The translations under genes were made by a program, and so were the position numbers. A DNA stretch of 31,955 nt from JACCZR01 sp035296565 (lineage in GTDB: Bacteria > Actinomycetota > Thermoleophilia > Solirubrobacterales > Thermoleophilaceae). Of the stretch, positions 16,328-25,712 are shown piece by piece (the stretch's first letter is position 1; the number at the start of each line of letters is the position of its first letter). The DNA is taken from the NCBI GenBank assembly GCA_035296565.1, contig DATHAQ010000017.1, forward strand, positions 1 to 31,955. Reading direction: 5' to 3'. The notes beneath the pieces were generated by a model that was not told the DNA's origin, did no database searches, and worked only from the letters and a program-made list of their open reading frames with translations.

Positions 16328-16340
16328 CCGCTCTCTTCTA

Positions 16341-17276
16341 TCAGCCGGTCGCCCTGGGGTGAGCCTTGAAGTAGACGTCCTTCAACCGCGAGCTGGAGAG
16401 ATGGGTGTAGAGCTGGGTGGTGGCCACGTCGGCGTGGCCGAGCATCTCCTGGACCGAGCGCAGGTCGCAGCCCCCCGCCAGCAGGTGGGTGGCGAAGGTG
16501 TGGCGCAGCGTGTGCGGGCTCATGCGGTCGGCCAGCCCGGCCGCCTCGGCGTGGCGGCGGACGATCTTGTAGAGCCCCTGACGCGTCAGCGCCCCGCCGC
16601 GGAAGTTCACGAACAGCTCCGCCACGCGCGCGCCCCGGGTCAGCGCCGGGCGCCCGCGCTCCAGGTAAGCGCCGACCGCGCGCACCGCCGTCGCCCCGAC
16701 GGGGACCACGCGCTCCTTGGAGCCCTTGCCGCGGGCGCGGAGCAAGCCCTCCTCGAGGTCCAGGTCGCCCACGCCGAGCGTGATCGCCTCAGAGGCCCGC
16801 AGGCCCGACGCGTACATGAGTTCCAGCAGCGCGCGGTCGCGCAGCGCGGTGGGCTCGGTGCCGCGTGGCTGTCCGAGGAGCTTGGCCACCTCCCCGCGGG
16901 TCAGGACCTGTGGCAGCCGCTTGCCGCGCCGCGGCGAGCTTAGGGCGGCGGTCGGGTCGTCACCGCGCACCTCCTCGCGCAGCAGGTGGCGATAGAAGGA
17001 GCGAAGGCAGGCCGCCTTGCGGTGCAGGGTGGCCGGCGAGGCCGGCTTGCCGTTGCCGTCCGCGAGCGCGGAGAGGAAGTCGGCCAGCTCCGGCGGGCCA
17101 ACCGTCAGAGCGTCGAGGTGCCGGGCCTCCAGGTGGCGTCCGAATTGCAGCAGGTCACCGCGGTAGGCCTCGAGTGTGTTGCGCGAGAGGCCACGCTCGA
17201 ACTCGAGATAGGCCAGGAAGTCGAGCACCAGGTGCTCGTAGGGGCGGCTGGCGAGCGGCCGCTCGAGCGTTGCCAT
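16341..17276 (-). CDS. xerD: tyrosine recombinase XerD
   Basis: A 311-residue tyrosine recombinase for resolving chromosome dimers at dif, together with XerC. The SAM-like core-binding domain spans about residues 12-105 (FLAYLEFERGLSRNTLEAYRGDL). The catalytic domain has the full set R160 (SGLRASE), K184 (RGKGSKER), H255 and R258 (HTLRHTFATH), H281 (LGHADVATT) and the nucleophile Y290 (QLYTHLS). The position after nudix and pyrG matches the conserved actinobacterial order tlyA-nadK-recN-pyrG-nudix-xerD, which supports XerD over XerC. The ATG at 17276 has little ribosome-site signal; 52 bp separate it from the nudix gene. Confidence 0.93.
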   Translation of the reverse strand: MATLERPLASRPYEHLVLDFLAYLEFERGLSRNTLEAYRGDLLQFGRHLEARHLDALTVGPPELADFLSALADGNGKPASPATLHRKAACLRSFYRHLLREEVRGDDPTAALSSPRRGKRLPQVLTRGEVAKLLGQPRGTEPTALRDRALLELMYASGLRASEAITLGVGDLDLEEGLLRARGKGSKERVVPVGATAVRAVGAYLERGRPALTRGARVAELFVNFRGGALTRQGLYKIVRRHAEAAGLADRMSPHTLRHTFATHLLAGGCDLRSVQEMLGHADVATTQLYTHLSSSRLKDVYFKAHPRATG

Positions 17277-17328
17277 GCGTTGGTCTTCGCCCGCTCCTGC
17301 ACCGCCCCTTCGCGCTGCACGGGTTCGC

Positions 17329-17844
17329 TCACAGGAAGGCGCGCAGCCACAGCAACCCGACCAGCGTCTTGGAGTCGCGGCAGTCGCGAATCACCGCGTC
17401 CAGGTCGTCCAGCGCGACGGTGACGACCTCGATGCGCTCGTTCTCGTCGGCCTCTTCGGAGTGGTCGTAGAGCCCCGTCGCGAGGTAGAGGTGCACCTTC
17501 TCGTCGGCGAAGCCGGGCGACGACCAGAACGACGTCAGGTGCTCCCACGTCTCGGCCCCCTTGCCGATCTCCTCGGCCAGTTCGCGCTTGGCGGTCTCGA
17601 GGGGCTCGTCGTCCTCGAGCTTGCCCGCGGGCAGCTCGAGCAACGACTGCTCGTCCACCGCCTCGCGGGGCTGGCGCACCAGGTAGAGCCGCTCGCCGTC
17701 GTGGGCCACGATCCCCACGGCCCCCGGGTGCGCGACCACCTCGCGCTCGGTCTCCTCGCCGTCCTCGAAGCGCACTTTGTCCACGCGAACCGTGGCGATC
17801 CGCCCGCTCCAGACCTCCTCGCTGCCGATCTTCTTGAAGCTCAC
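17329..17844 (-). CDS. NUDIX hydrolase (ADP-ribose pyrophosphatase type)
   Basis: A 171-residue NUDIX protein that probably cleaves ADP-ribose or a related nucleoside diphosphate. The N-terminal strand segment (VWSGRIATVRVDKVRFEDG) and AVGIVAHDGERLYLVRQPREAVDEQSLLELPAGKL are typical of the ADPR-pyrophosphatase clade. The metal-binding helix RELAEEIG (R87-E88 ... E91-E92) is intact. However, the loop between G74 and R87 is one residue shorter than the canonical G-x5-E-x7-R-E, with six residues between E80 and R87. GTG 17844 overlaps the stop of the M20 peptidase (GTGA). The position between pyrG and xerD matches Rv1700 of M. tuberculosis. Confidence 0.88.
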   Translation of the reverse strand: MSFKKIGSEEVWSGRIATVRVDKVRFEDGEETEREVVAHPGAVGIVAHDGERLYLVRQPREAVDEQSLLELPAGKLEDDEPLETAKRELAEEIGKGAETWEHLTSFWSSPGFADEKVHLYLATGLYDHSEEADENERIEVVTVALDDLDAVIRDCRDSKTLVGLLWLRAFL

Positions 17845-18944
17845 CGGCCTGCCTCCTCAACGATCGCCAGGGTCACGTCCAGCATCTGCTCGAGCGCCTG
17901 CACCGTCACCGACTCGTCGGGGCGGTGGTTGCGCTCGGTGCCGTTGGCCACGTTTGCGGTGGGCAGGCCCGCGGCGATTAGCGCGTTCGCGTCGCTGCCG
18001 CCGCCGGTGACCACCGGCCGGGCCTCGATGCCGACAGCCTCCAGGGCGGCGCTGGCCAGCTCCACGGGCGGCGAGGTGCGGCGCAGCCGAAAGCCGCGGA
18101 ACAGCTCCTCCACGGTGGTCTCCACGTCGCAGTCGAGGTCGCTGGCCGCCTCGGTGGCGGTGTCGACCATCCCGGTCACCACCTCGGCGAGACGGTCGTG
18201 GTCGATCGAGCGCGCCTCCAGCTCGACCAGGCAGCTGGCGGGCACGACGTTGGTGGCGCCGCCGCCCTCGATGCGTCCGGCGTTGGCGGTGGTCTCGTCG
18301 TCCAGGCGACCGAGCGGCAGGCGGTCGATGAAGCGCCCCGCCGCCTCGATCGCGCTCCTGCCGTCCTCGGGGCGCAAGCCGGCGTGAGCGGCGACGCCCC
18401 GAAAGCGCGCCTCGACCCGTTGGTAGGTCGGCGCGGCGAGGATCACGTCGCCGATCGGCGTTGCGTGATCGAAGACGAAGCCCATCTCGGCCCGCAGGCG
18501 CGAGCGGTCGAAGGCGTGGGCACCCAGCAGCCCGTCCTCCTCGTGAGTGGTGAACAACAGTTCGACGCCGGCCGGGCTGCCCCGCTCGACCAGTTGACGT
18601 ACGGCGCCCAGGATGGTCGCCACCGCCGCCTTGTTGTCGGCGCCGAGCACCGCGTCGTGGCGGTTGCGCAATACGCCCTCGTCCTCCACGACCTCGACCG
18701 GCCCGCCCAGGGGGACGGTGTCCATGTGCGCGCACAGGAGAATCGTGCGCTCGGACCGACCCGGCAGCCGGGCGAACACGTTGCCCGCGTCCGAGCCGGT
18801 GACCGCACCGGTGTCGTCCTCCTCGGGCTCGAGGCCGAGCTCATGCAGCTCGGCCAGGACCGCGTCGGCCATCGGGCGCTCGCTGCCCGAGGGGCTCTCG
18901 ATCTCGCAGAAGCGAACGAAGTCCGCGAGCAGCCGCTCGCGCAC
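17841..18944 (-). CDS. M20-family metallopeptidase (PepT-like)
   Basis: A 367-residue cytosolic M20/M25/M40 zinc peptidase, closest in pattern to PepT-like tri- or dipeptidases. The zinc site residues are H73 and D75 (CAHMDTV), D103 (LGADNKA), E135-E136 (FTTHEEDG), D159 (FVFDHA) and a C-terminal His (TERNHRPDE). The lid (dimerisation) domain spans about residues 170-285, with FRGVAAHAGLRPEDGRSA. The GTG at 18944 directly follows the pyrG stop with no gap (TAG-GTG), and the stop overlaps the nudix gene. It interrupts the usual pyrG-nudix adjacency of actinobacteria. The true peptide substrate is unknown. Confidence 0.9.
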   Translation of the reverse strand: MRERLLADFVRFCEIESPSGSERPMADAVLAELHELGLEPEEDDTGAVTGSDAGNVFARLPGRSERTILLCAHMDTVPLGGPVEVVEDEGVLRNRHDAVLGADNKAAVATILGAVRQLVERGSPAGVELLFTTHEEDGLLGAHAFDRSRLRAEMGFVFDHATPIGDVILAAPTYQRVEARFRGVAAHAGLRPEDGRSAIEAAGRFIDRLPLGRLDDETTANAGRIEGGGATNVVPASCLVELEARSIDHDRLAEVVTGMVDTATEAASDLDCDVETTVEELFRGFRLRRTSPPVELASAALEAVGIEARPVVTGGGSDANALIAAGLPTANVANGTERNHRPDESVTVQALEQMLDVTLAIVEEAGR

Positions 18945-20612
<1,668 letters not shown>

Positions 20613-20629
20613 CTCAGGTCTGGGCCGCG

Positions 20630-20635
20630 AGTCTA
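20630..20635 (-). promoter_or_regulatory. -10 box for pyrG
   Basis: TAGACT on the minus strand ends 17 nt before the pyrG ATG, in the 64-bp gap shared with the divergent glycosyltransferase gene. Confidence 0.35.
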
Positions 20636-20664
20636 GACAGGGGGGCGGCGGAAGCAGGCCGCTC

Positions 20665-20670
20665 TACGTT
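20665..20670 (+). promoter_or_regulatory. -10 box for the membrane glycosyltransferase
   Basis: TACGTT ends 6 nt before the ATG at 20677, predicting a leaderless mRNA. This also picks that ATG over longer in-frame starts that lie inside pyrG. Confidence 0.45.
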
Positions 20671-20676
20671 GGGCAA

Positions 20677-22125
20677 ATGCCGGACGGAGGGGGTTCTTCG
20701 CGGGTCGCCGCGTGGGTGGGCGGCCTCGCCCTCCTCGCGCTGGTGCTGCGCCTGCCCGGAATCGAGCAGTCGTTCTCCTTCGACGAGGCCTACGGGGTCG
20801 CCAACCTGCTCGACCGGTCCCTCGGCAGCATGCTCGAGCTACTGCCGCGCAGCGAGTCCTCCCCGCCGCTGCACTACGTGGCCGCTTGGGGCTGGGGCAA
20901 CCTGTTCGGGCTCGGAGAGGGCGGCGTGCGCTCGCTCTCGCTCCTGGCCGGCGTGGCCACCGTGCCCTTGGCCTACCTGGCCGGACGCGAGCTCTCGGGG
21001 CAGTGCGCGGGCCTGATCGCCGCCGCGCTCGTGGCGGTCAGCCCCTTCCTGGTCTTCTACAGCCTCGAGGCACGCCCGTATTCGCTGCTGACCTTGCTCG
21101 GCGCCCTCTCGTTCTGGCTGTTCGCGCGCGCCCTGCGCGACCCGCGCGGGTGGCCGCTCGCGCTGTGGGCGCTGGCCTCCGCGGCGGCGCTGGCTACCCA
21201 TTACTTCGCCGGCTTCCTCGTGCTGGCCGAGGCGCTGTGGCTACTGGTAGCCGCCCGCCTGTCGCGGCCGGTGCTGGCCGCGACAGGCGTTGTGGTGCTC
21301 GCGGCCGCCGCGCTCCTGCCCTTGGCGCTCCGCCAGGCCGACGGGCGCACGGGTTGGATCGGCGAGACCGGCGTCATCACGCGCGCCCGGCAGACGGTCA
21401 CGCAGTTCGTCGTCGGCGAGATCGACCCCGTCTCCAACCTCGTCTTCGCGCTCGTGCTCACGGCCGGCGTCGTCGGAATGGCCTTCGTGCTCCGCGGCCG
21501 CGCCGCCCAGGCGCTGCGAGAGGCGAAGGTGCCGCTCGGCGTCGCCGCCGTAGCGCTCGCGGTGCCGCTGGCGCTGGACCTGCTCGGGGCGCACTACCTG
21601 ATCGCGCGCAACACGATCGCCGCTCTCCCCGTCCTCCTGGTCGGCCTCGGCGTCCTGCTCGCGGCCGCCCCGGCCCGCCGCGGCGCGGCCTTCGCTGTGG
21701 CGGCATGCGCACTCGGGCTAGCCATCTCGGTGGCCTCGTGGTTCGACCCGGGCCTCCAGCGCTCCGACACGCGCTCCGCGGCGGGCTCGCTGGAACGCTC
21801 GCCTACGCCGGTCGTCGTGGCGCCGTACCTGAGCAGCGCCCAGCTCGCCGTCTACGCGCCGGACTACGGGCGAGCCGCGCCCGGCATCACCACCACCAGG
21901 GTCGACGTGGTCGAGCCCCTTCGTCGCCGCGGCAGCCCGGGGCCTGCCCGGGCGCCCACCCCGGCACCGCCCGCGGGCTTCGTCCTCACCCGGCGCGAGG
22001 ACGGCGAGGGCTATTCGCGCATCAGCTACCGCTCGGCCACGCCCCGCCCGCTGACGCAGGCGGAGACCGAGCGCCTCAGCCCGCCTCAGCCGCCGTGGGG
22101 TCCCGTGGTGCTCGTCCGGCGCTGA
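20677..22125 (+). CDS. GT-C membrane glycosyltransferase (GT39/ArnT-like)
   Basis: A 482-residue polytopic membrane protein of the dolichyl/polyprenyl-phosphate-sugar-dependent GT-C superfamily. After a first membrane helix (VGGLALLALVLRLPG) the first extracytoplasmic loop has the catalytic acidic pair in FSFDEAYG (D36, E37). SSPPLHY and LEARPYSLLTLLGALSFWLF then follow, both classic for the mannosyltransferase/ArnT branch. About ten more hydrophobic segments run to residue ~365. The C-terminal ~110 residues are a soluble external domain rich in Pro and Ala, ending in GPVVLVRR. It would glycosylate a cell-envelope lipid or protein. It lies on the plus strand between pyrG and recN, where M. 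tuberculosis has Rv1697-Rv1698. Its stop is 3 bp from the convergent recN stop. Confidence 0.85.
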   Translation: MPDGGGSSRVAAWVGGLALLALVLRLPGIEQSFSFDEAYGVANLLDRSLGSMLELLPRSESSPPLHYVAAWGWGNLFGLGEGGVRSLSLLAGVATVPLAYLAGRELSGQCAGLIAAALVAVSPFLVFYSLEARPYSLLTLLGALSFWLFARALRDPRGWPLALWALASAAALATHYFAGFLVLAEALWLLVAARLSRPVLAATGVVVLAAAALLPLALRQADGRTGWIGETGVITRARQTVTQFVVGEIDPVSNLVFALVLTAGVVGMAFVLRGRAAQALREAKVPLGVAAVALAVPLALDLLGAHYLIARNTIAALPVLLVGLGVLLAAAPARRGAAFAVAACALGLAISVASWFDPGLQRSDTRSAAGSLERSPTPVVVAPYLSSAQLAVYAPDYGRAAPGITTTRVDVVEPLRRRGSPGPARAPTPAPPAGFVLTRREDGEGYSRISYRSATPRPLTQAETERLSPPQPPWGPVVLVRR

Positions 22126-22128
22126 GCC

Positions 22129-23808
22129 TCAGGCGGCGGCCAGGAGCCGCTCCGCGTGCCGACGCGCGCCCGCGTCGCCCGCGCCGGCGCCCATCATCCG
22201 GCACAGCTCCTCGACGACCTCGTCGCCCTCGAGGGCGGCTACGTCGGTGCGGGCCAGGTCGCCCTCGGAGTGCTTCTCGATCCGGAAATGGCGGCCCGCG
22301 AGGGCGGCCACCTGCGGAAGGTGGGTGATACAGAGGACCTGGCGGTCGGCCCCGAGGGCCTGTAGCCGCTCGCCGACCGCGTTGGCGGTCTGTCCTCCAA
22401 CGCCGGCATCGACCTCGTCGAAGACCAGGGCCTGCGGGCCGCCCGCGCTGGCGACGCCGAACAGGGCGAGCATCACGCGAGACAGCTCGCCGCCCGAGGC
22501 CGCCTCGCGCAGCGGTGCCGGGGGCACGCCGCGGTTGGCGGCCAGCATGAACTCCACGCCCTCGGCGCCTTGAGGACCGAGGGCGTCGCGCGGGCGCAGC
22601 TCCACGGAGAAGGCGGCGTCCTCGAGCGCCAGCAGATCCAGCTCCTCGCGCACCCGCCGCTCCAGCGGCGCCGCGGCGGCCCGCCGCGCCTCGGACAGCT
22701 CCCCCGCCAGCCTCGATTCGCGCCGGGCTGCCTCGTCGAGGGCGGCCTGAAGCTCGTCGGCGGCCTCCTCGGCGCCGGCCAAGCGGTCGCGCTCGGCCAC
22801 GCAGTGCCTGTGGTGCTCCAGCACGCTCGCCACCGAGCCCCCGTGCTTGCGCAAGACGCGGTCATAGAGCTCGAGCCGGCCCTCGACTTCCTCCAGCCGC
22901 CCGGGCTCCCCCTCAAGGCCCTCGCCGTAGCGACGCAGCTCGGCGGCGACGTCGTCGGCCTCGATCCGCAGCTCGCGCAGGCGCGCGGCCAAGGCGTCCA
23001 GGGCCGGGTCGATGCCCCCGGGGCCCTCGGCCAGCGCCTCGGCCTGCGCCATCAGGCCCGCCGCGCCGCTGGCCTGCCCCGCCTCCGGCGCAAGCGCCTC
23101 CGCCGCCGCGCCCGCCGCGCCGCGCAGCGCCTCGAGGTGGCGCAGCCGGTCGCGCTCGGCGGTGAGCGACTCGTGCTCGGGCTCGGTGGGCCCAAGCTCC
23201 TCGATCTCGCCGATTTCGAACACGAGCAGGTCCAGGTCCCGCTCGCGGGCACCCGCTCGCGCGCGAAGCCCCTCCAGCTCGCGCCGGCAGGCCCGCGCGC
23301 GCTCGTGCGCCTCGAGGTACGCGGCCCGCAGCGCCAGGTGCTCGGGGCCGCAGAAGGCGTCGAGCACCTCGAGCTGCGCCGCGGCGACCGTGAGCCTGCG
23401 GTGCTCGTGCTGGCCCAGGAACGAGACGAGGCGCCCTCCGAGCTCGCGAAGGTCGGCCGCAGTGGCCGAGCGGCCCTGGACGAAGGCGCTGGTGCGCCCG
23501 CCGGCGGACACCCGCCGCCCCAGCACGATCTCCTCGGCCCCCTCGGGCACCCGCTCGCGAAGCTCGGCCAACTCCGGGGCGTCCAGCAGCCCCCGCGGCA
23601 GCTCGAACACGCCCTCGACCCAGGCCTCGTCGGCGCCGGGCCGCACCGTGCCCACCGGAGGCTTGCCGCCCAGGAGCAGGTCCAGGGCGCCGGCCAGAAC
23701 GGTCTTGCCCGCGCCGGTCTCGCCCGTGATGACGTTCAGGCCGGAACCCAGGCGCAGCTCCGTGCGCTGGATCAGCAGCAGGTTCTCGACACGCAGCTCG
23801 AGGAGCAT
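22129..23808 (-). CDS. recN: DNA repair protein RecN
   Basis: A 559-residue SMC-like ATPase for double-strand break repair. The Walker A motif GETGAGKT is at residues 29-36. Long Ala/Glu/Arg-rich coiled-coil arms fill about 150-380. Near the C-terminus are the signature ASGGELSRVMLAL, the Walker B QALVFDEVDAGVGGQTA and the closing VLCITHLPQVAALAGRH. The ATG at 23808 begins the standard MLLELRVENLLLI. A TAGAAG sequence ends 6 nt before it, resembling the leaderless -10 boxes here but lacking the final T. It follows nadK with a 49-bp gap and ends 3 bp from a convergent glycosyltransferase gene. Confidence 0.95.
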   Translation of the reverse strand: MLLELRVENLLLIQRTELRLGSGLNVITGETGAGKTVLAGALDLLLGGKPPVGTVRPGADEAWVEGVFELPRGLLDAPELAELRERVPEGAEEIVLGRRVSAGGRTSAFVQGRSATAADLRELGGRLVSFLGQHEHRRLTVAAAQLEVLDAFCGPEHLALRAAYLEAHERARACRRELEGLRARAGARERDLDLLVFEIGEIEELGPTEPEHESLTAERDRLRHLEALRGAAGAAAEALAPEAGQASGAAGLMAQAEALAEGPGGIDPALDALAARLRELRIEADDVAAELRRYGEGLEGEPGRLEEVEGRLELYDRVLRKHGGSVASVLEHHRHCVAERDRLAGAEEAADELQAALDEAARRESRLAGELSEARRAAAAPLERRVREELDLLALEDAAFSVELRPRDALGPQGAEGVEFMLAANRGVPPAPLREAASGGELSRVMLALFGVASAGGPQALVFDEVDAGVGGQTANAVGERLQALGADRQVLCITHLPQVAALAGRHFRIEKHSEGDLARTDVAALEGDEVVEELCRMMGAGAGDAGARRHAERLLAAA

Positions 23809-23857
23809 CCCCCGCTTCTAGCAACGGCCCCCGACGGAGCGGCCCCGCAGTAACGCT

Positions 23858-24709
23858 CTAGTGCGCGAGTTGACCGAACTTGTCGCGCAGGCGGCGATAG
23901 AAGCTCGAGCCGGGCAGCTGGGCCAGCAGCGCCCCCTCGCGCCGGTAGCGCACCTCCATGCGCTCCTCGGGATCGAGCGTACAGACGATCCGCCCGTCGG
24001 TGGTCACGTCCACCGGCTCCTCCGAGGAGCGGTTCTCGACCTCGAGGACGTCGTCGGGAGCCGCCACCAACGCCCGCGCCGTCAACGTGTGAGGGGCGAT
24101 GAACGAGACCACGAAGCCCTCCACGCCCCACGCCAGCACCGGGCCGCCGTTGGCGAGGTTGTAGCCGGTGGAGCCGGCGGCGGTGGAGACCACCAGCCCG
24201 TCGCAGCGCACCTGGCCGATCTCCGTCCCCTGCATGGAGTAGCCGAGCTCGGCCACCCGCAGGTCCTGGCGGCGGTGGAAGGAGAAGTCGTTGACGGCCA
24301 GCCAGCGCTCGTCGCCGGCCACCAGGGCCGGGATCGCGAGCTCCTCGAAGTCGCCGGCGAGCGCGCGGCGGATGCCCTCGTCCAACTCGCTGTTCTCGAT
24401 CGTGGCGAGGAATCCGATCGCGCCGTAGTTGACGGCGAACACGGGAACGCCGCGACCGGCGAAGCGCCTGAGCGCGGAGAGGATGGTCCCGTCGCCGCCG
24501 AGCACCAGCGCGAGGTCGGTGGTGGCATCGGGATCGGTGCCGAGTGTGGTGCCCGGCAGCTCCTCGAAGCCGTGCTTGTCCATCTCGTCGCCCGGAACCT
24601 GCAGGCGTACACCAGATTCCGCGCACAGCGCGGCGACGCGCCGCACCGCCTCATCGGTGCGCCCAGCGGCGCGGCGGGTGAAGACGGTGATGGCCTTCGG
24701 CGCGCTCAG
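23858..24709 (-). CDS. nadK: NAD kinase
   Basis: A 283-residue enzyme phosphorylating NAD to NADP. The GGDGT motif at residues 71-75 (LVLGGDGTILSAL) is intact. VNYGAIGFLA, VNDFSFHR, STAAGSTGYNLANGGP and the terminal domain TDGRIVCTL all match the family. The best coupled start is CTG 24709 in a CTGA overlap with the tlyA stop, with GGAGG 8 nt upstream, giving MSAPKAITVF, a normal length before the first beta strand. A GTG at 24754 inside tlyA, preceded by GAGGAAGG, is a real alternative and would add 15 Gly/Arg-rich residues. It lies in the tlyA-nadK-recN cluster conserved in actinobacteria. Confidence 0.93.
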   Translation of the reverse strand: MSAPKAITVFTRRAAGRTDEAVRRVAALCAESGVRLQVPGDEMDKHGFEELPGTTLGTDPDATTDLALVLGGDGTILSALRRFAGRGVPVFAVNYGAIGFLATIENSELDEGIRRALAGDFEELAIPALVAGDERWLAVNDFSFHRRQDLRVAELGYSMQGTEIGQVRCDGLVVSTAAGSTGYNLANGGPVLAWGVEGFVVSFIAPHTLTARALVAAPDDVLEVENRSSEEPVDVTTDGRIVCTLDPEERMEVRYRREGALLAQLPGSSFYRRLRDKFGQLAH

Positions 24710-25500
24710 GGCTCGGCCCTCCGGGCGGCTTCCTCGAGATCCTCGGCCGCGCACTCGCGGCCTTCCTCAGCCAGCCAGACGAAGCTCTCGCGGTTCCCGG
24801 CGGGACCCGGCAGCCCCGACGAGGCGAAGCCGAGCACCGTCAGGCGCAGCTCCTCGCGCGCGAAGCGCCCCACCTCGGTCAGCGCCCCGCGGCGGTCCTC
24901 GGCCGAGCGCACCACCCCGCCGCCGCCCACGCGCTCGCGGCCCACCTCGAACTGGGGCTTCACCAGCGCCAGCAGGTCGAAGCGCTTCGCCGCGGCGGCC
25001 ACCACGGCCGGCAGCACCTTGGCAAGCGAGATGAACGAGACGTCGATCACCACCAGGTCCGGGGGGCCGTCCAGCTCCTCGGGACGCAGCTCGCGGGCGT
25101 TGCGCCGCTCGACGACGGTTACCCGGGGGTCCTCACGCAGCTTCCAGCTCAGCTCGCCGTAGGCCACGTCCAGCGCGGTCACGTGGGCCGCGCCGCGCTG
25201 GAGCAGGCAATCGCTGAAGCCCCCCGTCGACGCGCCGACGTCCAGGCACTGCCGCCCGGCGGGATTGATGCCGAAGGAGTCGAGGGCGTTGGCCAGCTTG
25301 ACCCCTCCGCGGCTGACGAAAGGCGGCGGCGCCTCGACCTCGACCGCCACGTCGTCGGTGACCAGCTGGCCCGGCTTGGCGGCGGGCGTGCGCTCGGCGC
25401 CCAAGTGCACCTGACCCGCCATGACCGCGGCCGCCGCCCGCGAGCGGGACTCGTACAGGCCGCGCTCGGCGAGGAGGGTGTCCAGGCGCCGCCGGGCCAC
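24706..25500 (-). CDS. tlyA: TlyA-family rRNA 2'-O-methyltransferase
   Basis: A 264-residue S4-domain plus FtsJ/Rossmann methyltransferase. TlyA methylates 16S (and often 23S) rRNA at cytidine 2'-OH and affects capreomycin sensitivity in mycobacteria. The S4 RNA-binding motif spans residues 1-62 (RRRLDTLLAERGLYESRSRAA). VSRGGVKLANALDSF is a family marker. The SAM-binding motif is CLDVGASTGGFSDCLL, and DLVVIDVSFISLAKVLPAV carries the catalytic Asp. KPQFEVGRERVGGGGVVR completes the site. The GTG at 25500 has TAGTCT 6 nt upstream (leaderless). It heads the tlyA-nadK-recN run and diverges from the AI-2E-type gene across a tandem repeat. Confidence 0.94.
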   Translation of the reverse strand: MARRRLDTLLAERGLYESRSRAAAAVMAGQVHLGAERTPAAKPGQLVTDDVAVEVEAPPPFVSRGGVKLANALDSFGINPAGRQCLDVGASTGGFSDCLLQRGAAHVTALDVAYGELSWKLREDPRVTVVERRNARELRPEELDGPPDLVVIDVSFISLAKVLPAVVAAAAKRFDLLALVKPQFEVGRERVGGGGVVRSAEDRRGALTEVGRFAREELRLTVLGFASSGLPGPAGNRESFVWLAEEGRECAAEDLEEAARRAEP

Positions 25501-25506
25501 GGCGGC

Positions 25507-25512
25507 AGACTA
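25507..25512 (-). promoter_or_regulatory. -10 box for tlyA
   Basis: TAGTCT on the minus strand ends 6 nt before the GTG at 25500, so the tlyA mRNA is probably leaderless. The -35 position falls at the edge of the tandem repeat array. Confidence 0.5.
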
Positions 25513-25532
25513 TCCGGCGTGTCACACGGCCC

Positions 25533-25701
25533 ACCGCCCGGAGCGCAGGCCGGGCGCCGGCCGGCCGAGCACCGCCGGTCGATCCGCTCACCGCCGGAAC
25601 GCAGGCCGGGCACCGGCCGGCCGAGCACCGCCGGTCGATCCGCTCACCGCCGGAGCGCAGGCCGGGCGCCGGCCGGCCGAGCACCGCCGGTCGATCCGGT
25701 T
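25533..25701. repeat. three tandem copies of a 56-bp repeat
   Basis: Copy 1 spans 25533-25589 (one extra C), copy 2 25590-25645 and copy 3 25646-25701. The copies differ at only a few positions (for example GGAGCG against GGAACG, and GGGCGCC against GGGCACC). Each contains the palindrome-rich GCCGGCCGGC and the segment GGTCGATCCG. The length is not a multiple of three and the array lies between divergent genes, so it is not coding. Confidence 0.95.
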
Positions 25702-25706
25702 ACGGT
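25701..25706 (+). promoter_or_regulatory. -10 box for the AI-2E-family gene
   Basis: TACGGT ends 6 nt before an in-frame CTG at 25713, the same spacing as other leaderless starts here. It lies exactly where the last repeat copy diverges from its siblings. Confidence 0.4.
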
Positions 25707-25712
25707 GGAGGC

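Noticed and set aside
20613..20640. CTP-sensing pyrG leader as in Bacillus
   Set aside because: The predicted leader is about 10 nt, with no GGGC start and no attenuator hairpin.
25533..25701. CRISPR array
   Set aside because: The copies are contiguous 56-bp tandem units with no spacers, and no cas gene is near.
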